Shown here one piece after another: positions 37,001-45,949 of a stretch of DNA of 64,000 bases (position 1 is its first letter; each line of letters starts with the position of its first letter). Made by a program: the position numbers and the translations under genes. The notes under the pieces are model-generated. The model had not been told where the DNA came from. It worked only from the letters and a program-made list of their open reading frames with translations, and ran no database searches. This DNA comes from Prinsepia uniflora (taxonomy: Eukaryota; Streptophyta; Magnoliopsida; Rosales; Rosaceae). The stretch is from contig CM064861.1 of NCBI GenBank assembly GCA_032719365.1, positions 83,634,863 through 83,698,862 of the forward strand. Reading direction: 5' to 3'.

Positions 37001-37925
37001 ATAGGCTGAGTGGTGCCTGGTGACGGTACAAGGATGTACCAGTGGTGTGTGGTTGAGGGTGTTGGTAGTCGGCTTAGTGCCGATATCATTAGATTGGTCG
37101 AGGACGTTAACTGGACATTGAATACTATTCGTTGGGCATATTGATTTTGCCTGATTCAGTGATTGTATGAGCAGGTGCTCAGAGCCGTGGATGACTAATG
37201 GAACCCTAGAGTTGGGATGTGTATTACTGCCGGGCAGGTATTCGATGGGGTCCAGTTACATGCTGGTCGAGTGAGTTGTTGGTATACGTATACTCAGATT
37301 CAGTGAGTTGGTGGTTGGTGTAACCACATGTTGCGTGGATCGGCTGCTCTGTGACTCTCACTAATGGCAGCATGGATTATGAGGAAATTTTGGTACGAGG
37401 TACCTTGGTGCGACTCTAAAGTGAGTCAGGGTGTGTCAGTGATTCGAATTGTGACCATGGAGCCGTGAGTGACGGCTGAGCGCGACGTGTTGGAATGTGT
37501 AATGTTGACATGGTAAAATTCAGGAAATGCGGAGAAATTGTGAGATTTGGTAACTCTCGTTATGGGAGAGATGTCAAATTGATTATGACTGGCCAAGTGG
37601 TGACGGTTTGGCTGAATGTGTCAGCATGGATTGATGAGTAGGATTTGGTGACTCCCAGTGGGAGCAAATGTCAGAGTGTATAGTGATTGATGGGAACCAT
37701 TAAGCTGAATGTGTCCGAGTAAGGGTAGAATTGTCAAGCGGTATTAACTCGGATCGTGTGATCAACTTCACTCGAGGTGGTCGAGTGTAGTCGATACGAT
37801 GTGGGTCAGTGATGGAACGTCTGGGTGCCGACAAGTATGGTTCTGGTTAGTGGGTGTACAAGTGTACACATGGTGTGAGATAGAATGGTTTTCCACGAGG
37901 TGGATGTGGAATCAGGATAGTTGGT
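34063..37925 (+). repeat. Non-coding interior of the LARD-like element
   Basis: About 3.9 kb with no frame above roughly 100 codons and no recognisable retroelement motif on either strand. It is G/T-rich on the plus strand with recurring 'ggaacccta', 'gagttgggatg' and 'gtgattgg' words. Matching sequence, in reverse complement, occurs at 31164-32117, 40679-42885 and 53367-53601, so this is a conserved element component. Confidence 0.8.
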
Positions 37926-37959
37926 ATTTCGAGGACGAAATTTGTTAAGAGGGGAAGGT
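37926..37959 (+). other. Hairpin and polypurine tract
   Basis: ATTTCG-AGGA-CGAAAT (37926-37941) followed by AGAGGGGAAGGT (37948-37959), directly before the 3' LTR. Confidence 0.9.
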
Positions 37960-38315
37960 TGTAATGACCCGTCCCGAATTCAGGGATTAGATTAGTGACT
38001 AATCAAGGATTAGTGAGGTTAAACGGAGATTACTTAAGCGAAATTGACCGGACGGTGTAAAATGACCATTCTACCCCTGGGCATGGGAAAAATGTTGACT
38101 TTTGACCTGAGAGGTCCGATGGCCGAGGACTGAGGACCGTTACGTAGATCGGGTCGATACAAATCCATAGACAGGCGGCACGTCGAAAACGGACGCTCGA
38201 AGGAAAAGTTTTGGTCACATGAGCGAAATCGATTAAACGTGCGAACTGAGGGTTTAATTAAAATAATAATAAAATATTGCAATCTGATCTAAACCTAGAA
38301 TTAATCTGGACCCTT

Positions 38316-38341
38316 GGATGAGTGACACTTGTCACTCATCC
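38316..38341. promoter_or_regulatory. 12-bp-arm palindrome of the LTR
   Basis: Arms GGATGAGTGACA and TGTCACTCATCC, perfect, spacer CT. It lies about 50 bp upstream of a TATA-like stretch, so a U3 regulatory role is possible. Confidence 0.75.
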
Positions 38342-40168
38342 CCACACTTACTTTCCCTGATTTATGGATCTTGCCCCCATTGGTCAAATAAAATATATTT
38401 TATTCTCCTCCATCAACCCTAGCCGTTCATCTTAATTCCCAGATTGCATCTGCACCATTCATCCATCTTCCCTTTTCTAATCAGTCATCACTCTCTCACT
38501 CACATATTTTCCCACTCGAGAACACACATACACGACTCACCATCTTGTACAAACACACACACAAGACACCACAACCTGACCACCCTACCTTCATTAACTA
38601 TTGTGGTCATTTGAGTGGGGCCAGGGAGACTAGGATGATGTGATGGTGAGCTGGGCACGGCGGGGACGACGACGGAGGTGACTAAAACCTGAAAACCCGA
38701 TAAGCCATTGTTGCCCCTTTTCAAAACTTCCCTTTATAACATGTATAGACCTAGTTAAGGTGTGAGGTTTAGTTCTAGGGACAAAAACGAGTGCAATGGA
38801 TGTGGTTTCGAGGAAGGAGACGGCTGTAATCGACGGCAGAACGCAATTGCAGGTGGTGGTCACTGTTCCTTTTTCAATAGGTACGATCTCGACATTGTTT
38901 CACGATTTTGAGGTTATAGAATGGTAGGGGAGGTTTAGACGAAGGCTGAGGGATCAATAGGATCGAAAATGGTTGATGAACGGCTGAGAACTGGCCGAAT
39001 CAGTTCGTTCGTTTGGTTGAATCGGACCGAACCGTTGAACTGGTTCAGACCCGGTTTACCCAAGGTTAACGATGAACAATATTTGGCATGTGGGTTTCAC
39101 GCGTAGTCACTTGGGATGGCGCGTTGGGGCTTGTGGGACACTTTTGGGTCATGATGTCAACATGTGAAATCATCTATTCGATGTAACAAACATTTTGGGA
39201 CTAGTTTCGTGTCGATCGGACATCGTCTCGATAAGTTTCGGGGAGTCCGAAGGTTTAGGATCAAGTTTAAAAATAGTTAAAAATTCGGGAAAATTACGGG
39301 ACTTCAATGGGAGGTTAATGAAGAGGTTAGTAACCCTCTAGTGTGATTTGGACAGGTTTGGAAGTCCCAGTGATAGTGGTGTTGCCCGGGAAGGCTTATG
39401 GCACACGTATCTAGGCGACATCGTAGGACGGTTTGTGAGTGGACTTCGTTTTCTAAACTGTAATGCGTGCATAACTATTTTATATGTTTTGCATACGTGA
39501 TTTCTATGAAGATGATTGTGGTACTTTTGGTTTACAAGATGGCATGTATTTTGAGGTATGTCGTATTTATACGTATTTCGAGGTTTACGTGTTTATACTA
39601 TGGCTATGTGATTTTGAATTTAATAATAGTTCTATGGCATGGTTTTGGTTTTGGAAAGATAAACTCGGGCATGAGACCCATTTGAATTATGTGATCGGGC
39701 CAGGGGCCCAGTTGATTTACGAAATCGGGCTGAAACCATTTTGAGTTATGTGATTGGGCCATGGGCCCAGTTGATTTACGAATTCAGGCTGAGACCCTTT
39801 TGAGTTATGTGATCGGGCTAGGGGCCCAGTGGTTTACAAAATCAGGCATGAGTCTCAGTTGAGTTTGATAAATGTGATTTCGGGTCTGAGACCCTATGTT
39901 TCATAAACGTGATTTTGGGTCAGGGGACCCTAAATGGATTTGTGATGTTTTATGGAGATTTCTGGCAGGGCCCATTGAGATGTTTTGAAATGACTTGCAA
40001 AACTGTTTTCCATATACCATTATGATACGAGGATATGTGATAGTCTCCTCTAGGTGTCTAGGACACTAGGGAAGTCACGGTGCATTGCCTGCGGCGGGTC
40101 ATTATAGGAATGCTATGATGACCCGGAGAGACCTCGGGTAGCATACGTTGCTTATTACTGTGAGGTAT

Positions 40169-40215
40169 GACGTCTAGGACGTCAAGCGTCTGGGACGCTA
40201 GGCATCTGGGATGTC
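40169..40215 (+). repeat. Triloop inverted-repeat train
   Basis: GACGTC-TAG-GACGTC (40169-40183), AGCGTC-TGG-GACGCT (40185-40199) and GGCATC-TGG-GATGTC (40201-40215; one mismatch), spaced by single bases. Confidence 0.95.
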
Positions 40216-40678
40216 GAGGATGGTTATGTGGTAAATATGGACTATTGGGTCTATGAAATGGTTTTTCGGTTGGATTTGTGTTTATGGATTTGGGTAGTGG
40301 CCCACTTAGTTTTGAATTTACAATTCTTGGGCTAAGGCCCTAATGTTTTATTGAGTAAATGTTTTGATTACTGATTTTACGGTGCATGCATACTTTTTAG
40401 TGAAGGGCATAGTTTATCTTTATGAAATGCGTTTTTATGAATTTATTGTTTTTCGTCCACTCACAGTTCTGAATGGTTTTATTGCCCTTCAGGTTGATCA
40501 CAGATGCGGGCTGTAGTAGAGACTGAGACATCGCACTCCTCCACCGATCCTGGCGCGTTCTGGGAGTCCCGTATGGGCTGAGGTACGTATTATCCCTTGT
40601 CTGACATTTCGTGTCAGACGGGAGCCTGACGCATCCCACGTTAATCCAGGGGGGATTGGGATGGGTCGTGTCAACTAG

Positions 40679-42885
40679 CTATCCATGGCTCTAAGCACCT
40701 GCTCATACAATCAGCGAACCTATCAAAATCACTCTAGCCCAGTGCATAGTATCCAATGTCCAGTTCACGTTCTCAACCAATCCAATGATATCGGAACTTT
40801 GCCGACTACTAACACATTCATCCACATACCACTGGTACATCCTATATACCGTCATCAGGCACCACTCAGGCCTGTCCAGTATCAGTCCTCACACAACGTA
40901 CCCTGTACATACATCCATTCACCAACCAGCGTACTACATAGCTCGTAGCCAATCACACTTCAATTCTGGAGTCCATCTGTCCAGTCCAGTACTAGACAGA
41001 TCAAATACTCCAACTCATCATCCATCACGAGTCCCATGGTCTCCCGACCAACATCACAACGTCTACTCCCAATCACGTAATCCAACACTTACCAATCTGA
41101 ATCACGTCCACCAAGATGTACCCATTCATGCTAAATGAGCATCCAATCTCACCCACGTCTACCGAGAAACACCAACTCCGAACCTATCGGTTACCTGCTC
41201 ATTCGATTACCATATCATATTTGATTGACTTCGAAAGGAAGCCAATCTCATCATTCATATATCCAAGACTGACTAATCCAATCCCTTCGGATTCCCACTC
41301 GTTCTATTAATATATCATACAGGATTAACCTAAAAAGGAAGTTAGTCCCATCATCCTCATTTCCATATATCCATGATAGAGGTTGGGTAATCATTTCGTT
41401 CTATTCCAAGAGATTCTTCAATTGTCCCACACTACGATTCTCCTCTGCTCCTAGCTTAGCATAATCAGCAAGACGGAGTCTGCCAGCACGGCACGACATC
41501 ACGATCCAGGCCATCCTGATCCACCACATAACCTGATCATTAAGATCACGATCCAGATCTATCACGACATCACCCGATCATTAACATCATGATCCTCGAT
41601 CGTCACAACGCCCTATATCCTCAACATCACGATCTTGATCCACATCGCGATCCTAGGTGAGTCCACACTAGTTCTCTCTCATCTAACTACCAGATTTCAG
41701 GTCATAGGGTCTTACACCCTCTTTGAATCCGCATACTACCGAATCGCTTCTCAACCATTTTCACATCTAAACAAATCAGTCAATGACGAGACACGTCGAG
41801 ACTGTGGGTTCACTCCAATTATCTCATCCCTCGTGAGTGCAAGCACAAACCCACTGCACCCACCACACCATGTAATACCAACATCGTCTGCCACCAAGCA
41901 GAAAACGAGAAATCTCCTTCACTAACTTCGAAATGCCCAACTCCACCTGATGACCCAAAACAAATCACGGGTCCACCAACCAATACACGATCAACGTATT
42001 AGTGACAAAAACCATCATCTGCCATGGGCGGAACATGAGAAGTCACCCTCAATGACTTCAGAATACCCATCACCAATGTTCACTCCTCTCGTCGCCTCAA
42101 TCACAACCTCTCTCGATTCCAAAGTTCCAATCATGTTGAAACCAGCTCAGGTATGCTCCCAAGTCCATAATTCAATTGAACATCGACCACATGTCCGTAA
42201 CCAGTCTAACTTACTACCAAATTCACCTATTGGCTTCTACCGTTTATGTACATCCAAAAGGATGTGGTCCATTACTACTTGATTCTCACGTCTCAACCAC
42301 TACTGTATCCCATCCAGTCCATCATTATCTGAGATCCACTGCTGGATCCCAGATACCGAACCTATGCCCATCACGACAGAGTCACATCCCAACTTGTGGC
42401 TCAACGTCATCACAATCACCGGCACACAGTGTACGAATCAGACAACCTTGAGTCATTACTCATACCGAGTAATAACCCCGTACCTCTACTCAGATTAAAG
42501 GAACTCTGCCTCCCTCGTACTCCACAACTCTGGGTATAATCACCCTGACAACTCATACAAGAAAAGGAAACGTTCCCTGAATGTCACCCGATTCACAAAA
42601 ACCACAACTACATCCACCCTCGATGGTTGTGCCTGCCAAAATATGGTGCAGAGCCAACCAAAAGACATCGCTATCGTGACTCCGCATCCAACTAGAATCA
42701 ACCGCCTATACTCACTACTTTGTATCCCCACTCCGGGATTCCATCGACAAGTATCACACCTCGGTAACCTGTCTAACCAATCTCTAACCAATCTTTAACT
42801 AGTCTCAACTCGACTCAACCAGTGTCGTCCACCAGGCCATCCCCGACCTCAGCTGTACTTTGTAACACAATCACCAAAGATGACA
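40679..42885 (-). repeat. Interior of the minus LARD-like element, part 2
   Basis: Continues from 32117 after removal of the plus element. The reverse complement of 40679-40770 matches about 37110-37210 of the plus element ('gattgtatgagcaggtgct', 'gagttgggatgtg' across the junction). Non-coding. Ends with TGACA (42881-42885), the target duplication of the Tekay insertion. Confidence 0.85.
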
Positions 42886-43347
42886 TGTAACACCCCGGAA
42901 ATTCGAGGATTTCCATATTGTAATTTATTGAGTGATTTGACGATTTTACCCCTGTGAATGGTATGGTCAAAATGTTGACTTTTTGATTGATGAACTAAAT
43001 GGACTTTGACCTATGACCGTGACGTAGTTCGGGACGTCACGAGTTCATAGACAGGTGGCACGTCCAATTCGGACGATCAGGGTAAAAGTTATGGCTATCG
43101 GAAGTTCAGGGGCATTACAGTAATTTGGACTCTCGGGGGGAAAATGTTGACTTTTCTTTTGACAACTAATTTTCAGTTGACTCAGGGACCGTTGGGTAGG
43201 CCTCGACGTCCTGAGTCCGTAGACAGGCGGCACGCCGAAATCGGACTTCGTACGAGGAAGTTATCGTCAGAAACGTGAGTTCGGGAAGTTCGTGTCTCGG
43301 TTTTCGTGTCGAATATTAAATTCAGGAAATCTGATTGGAGGACATCT

Positions 43348-43371
43348 GGTGAGTGACAAGTGTCACTCACC
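43348..43371. promoter_or_regulatory. Palindrome of the LTR with a paired arm change
   Basis: Arms GGTGAGTGACA and TGTCACTCACC, perfect, spacer AG. Relative to the other LTRs, GATG became GGTG on the left and CATC became CACC on the right, so pairing is kept. Confidence 0.8.
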
Positions 43372-43526
43372 CATTGGCTAGATTGGATCAGATCCACTAT
43401 TGGATTAATTAGCATTTAAATCTGCTTTAAATTACAGCCCTTAGATCTGAAATCCCTTGATTTGATCTCAGCCTTTGATCTCATTATGAGATTTAATCCT
43501 GGCCCTTGATTCATTTTCCTATTCAG

Positions 43527-43535
43527 TATTAAAAG
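43527..43535 (+). promoter_or_regulatory. Candidate TATA box of the Tekay-like LTR
   Basis: TATTAAAAG, about 160 bp downstream of the palindrome and just upstream of a C-rich segment that could be the transcribed leader. Transcription start not observed. Confidence 0.35.
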
Positions 43536-44475
43536 TCCATGAGATCATGCACCCATGTGTTCATTCCCTTAACCGTGTGTGCGATTTCTCCCTGGAACCA
43601 GCCCATCAGCCACCACCACTCAACCCCACACCTCAGACAACCAGCAGCCACACCCCTGACGCCGGCCACCGCTCCACGGCCACCCTGCACGGCGGCATCC
43701 TTCCAAACCCGTGAAGGAAGCCCGCGGAACCCAAGTCACCAAACCATCCCAACCATTGATCTAGGCCTGGAACCAACGTGCGGTTGTGATCACCGTGACT
43801 ACTGGACGGCAAGGAGCTGACCCTGACAGTGTACGGCGGCGACACGGCGGCGTTCGGACGTTAAACCCGTAGGTAACCATTTTCCTTCCCGGCTTCAAAA
43901 CACCTGGTTGTGACGTTGACATCATTGAGTTGTTGTTAGGACTCGTCTAGGTGACCTTGACGACCATTTTGGAACCAGGACCAGGGCTGAACAACCGTCG
44001 ACTCACCGGAAAGGATTACCAGAATCGGCAACCAAGCTTCCCGTCGAGTTTCAGGTAACCTCCTAGACCTAAAACCTAATTCTAATTACATAGAACCAAT
44101 CTAGGGACTAGGACGAGTATTTAGGAATTGAAAGGACTGAAAATGACCCAGAAATGAAGGAATGGCAACCGGGTCTCGATCGCGGGTCTGATCGACCCGA
44201 GTTGCAGGAAAACGGGTCAACCCGTCTGATGACAGTGGTGCTGACGTGGCACCCTGTCAGTCTGTCAGATGACGTGGACCAACCGCGAGCCGACACGTGT
44301 CACATGTCAGTGCACAGTCAGCACTGACATGTCAGTGACGTGGACCAGTGCCGTGCTGACACGTGGCACATGTCAGATCTGACACGTGGTCTGACAGATC
44401 AGTGTGGTGGACCAATAAGAGGTTGACACGTGGCACCTGTCAGAGTCTGACATGTCAGACCTGACAGCTGTCAGA

Positions 44476-44529
44476 TGACGTCAGCATGACGTCATGCTGA
44501 CGTCAGCAGTGACGTCAGCGATGACGTCA
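44476..44529 (+). promoter_or_regulatory. Array of five TGACGTCA octamers at 11-12 bp spacing
   Basis: Octamers start at 44476, 44487, 44498, 44510 and 44522. TGACGTCA is the palindromic core bound by plant TGA-type bZIP factors (as-1/CRE-like). Upstream (44230-44440) CACGTG and ACGTGG cores add further bZIP-type sites. The same array recurs in the 3' LTR at 52020-52073. Confidence 0.75.
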
Positions 44530-45147
44530 GCAGGAACTGTTCCTGCGTTGACCGCCGCGTGGGGGCGCGTGTGAACAGTGTTTCTGGTGGGACCACCACC
44601 ATTCTTTAGGTTTCGACGATCCGGATCCAATGGCGGTGGTTTCGGGTCGATCGGAGATCCTTAAGTTGGTCAAAATAAGGTTTATTGCCTTGGAAAGCGC
44701 GTTCGGGCGGCTTTCCCGGGTCGGTTTCGACCTAGACTTTCATGGTTGAATGTTGGGGGTTTAATTTGACCTTTACGAATACTTGGACTTGACAGGGATT
44801 GTACATTTGTACCAGGACGAGGGTATACGTTCGGTTTCTAGCAGGATTGTACTGTGAGTGGGCCATTTTCTTAAACCCTTGTGTGCATAAATGTTTTCTT
44901 GTTTTATTATACTTATTCACATGCTAAAACAATGATGGTTTTGATGATATGGAAAATATGGTTATGGCACGTTTCACGGTATTTGGGCTTGAGACCCGTC
45001 CGATGAAACTGAATGATTGGTTCGGATTCTACCTATGTATATATATGTTTGCATGTGGATATCAATAAAATGTATTTGTTACTGCACTGTATAGATCCTT
45101 CCATATTATATTGTCTCCTCCGGATGAGGTACCCCGGAGAGGTCACG

Positions 45148-45306
45148 GACGTCTAGTACGTCCAGCGTCTATGACGCTAAGCATCGGGGATGCTGTACCC
45201 GAACGGGGTTCGGGGATTGAACTCGGAAATTGAGACCCGAGTGGCACGCGTAGCCTTGTGATTGTGACCTTATTGGACGTCAGGGACGTCAGACATCAGG
45301 GATGTC
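45148..45306 (+). repeat. Triloop inverted-repeat train in the Tekay-like LTR
   Basis: GACGTC-TAG-TACGTC (45148-45162, one mismatch), AGCGTC-TAT-GACGCT (45164-45178), AGCATC-GGG-GATGCT (45180-45194), GACGTC-AGG-GACGTC (45276-45290), GACATC-AGG-GATGTC (45292-45306). A longer hairpin CCCGAAC/GTTCGGG follows the third. Copy in the 3' LTR at +7544. Confidence 0.95.
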
Positions 45307-45820
45307 GGGATTGGAGTGTATAGTGCAGCAACTAAAATTATGGTTATGGTTTTGTTATATGCCTTATGGTTCATATTATATGGTTTATGATTTTGGAATT
45401 ATGGTGCACGCATGTTTGGAAAACGGAGGGGTAAATTATATGTTTTACTTATCAAACGATTTCATAAACTTGAGTTTCGGTCCACTCACCCTTTAATGTT
45501 TTTGATAACCCCTCCAGGTCGGGAAACTGAGGTAGAGGAGGAACCAGAGGCTGAGGCATAGATCTACTTCTGCGTACCTGAACCCCTGCTGGGCGGTGTA
45601 CCCGCAGGATTACTTTAGAGTCGTGCTCGCAAATTTGTAATTTTGGATTATATCCCTTGTCTGACATTCGTTTAATTCGGATTTTATGTATGACTTTAAT
45701 TTGGTTATTTATGCTTTTAAATGTTTTGAGGTTAAAATTGGTATGAATTATTGGGTGTCAGACGGGAGCAGGGCACGTCCCCTTGTGGTCCCTGTGGGAT
45801 CGGGGCGGGTCCTGTCAGCT

Positions 45821-45832
45821 TGGTATCAGAGC
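45821..45832 (+). other. Primer-binding site (tRNA-iMet complement)
   Basis: TGGTATCAGAGC, three bases after the 5' LTR end. It is the complement of the 3' end of plant initiator methionine tRNA and primes minus-strand DNA synthesis. Confidence 0.96.
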
Positions 45833-45949
45833 ACTAGGTTGTGGTCAGTACTAGGGTATTGGTCTGCATGCTAGACTAGCGATTAGTACTAGTTACTTTT
45901 CGACTTTTAAGAATATTGTTTTCTGATCTATGCCTCTTGACAGTTGGTT

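Larger units (their letters stand above)
32118..40673 (+). mobile_element. LARD-like LTR element (8556 bp) without coding capacity, TSD ACTAG
   Basis: 5' LTR 32118-34049, primer-binding site from 34052, interior 34050-37959, polypurine tract, 3' LTR 37960-40673. ACTAG flanks both sides (32113-32117 and 40674-40678), and the interrupted minus-element interior reads on across the gap. No gag, protease, RT or integrase similarity was found in the 3.9-kb interior, so it must have been mobilised in trans, presumably by a Tekay-like relative with similar LTR ends. The 5' LTR is about 780 bp shorter than the 3' LTR through an internal deletion. LTR divergence is clearly higher than for the Tekay element. 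Confidence 0.9.
37960..40673 (+). repeat. 3' LTR of the plus LARD-like element (2714 bp)
   Basis: Starts TGTAATGACCCGTCCCG and ends GGGATGGGTCGTGTCA. Contains the palindrome (38316-38341), a possible TATA (AATATATTTTATT near 38391), the GGGCC minisatellite (39660-39975) and the triloop train (40169-40215). Confidence 0.93.
42886..45817 (+). repeat. 5' LTR of the Tekay-like element (2932 bp)
   Basis: TGTAACACCCCGG ... GGCGGGTCCTGTCA. Landmarks: palindrome 43348-43371, TATA-like TATTAAAAG 43527-43535, dense ACGT-core and TGTCAG motifs 44230-44530, helically spaced TGACGTCA array 44476-44529, triloop train 45148-45306. The C-rich part after 43560 is probably the start of R/U5. Confidence 0.96.

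Noticed and set aside
43539..43820. 93-residue frame present in both Tekay-like LTRs
   Set aside because: Its duplication simply reflects the two identical LTRs; no recognisable domain.
45821..45832. tRNA gene fragment
   Set aside because: It is a 12-nt primer-binding site complementary to the tRNA 3' end, not a tRNA gene.
45944..45949. Gag-pol start two codons upstream of the ATG
   Set aside because: The codon at 45944 is TTG; the first ATG is 45950 and gives the usual MPPRR start.
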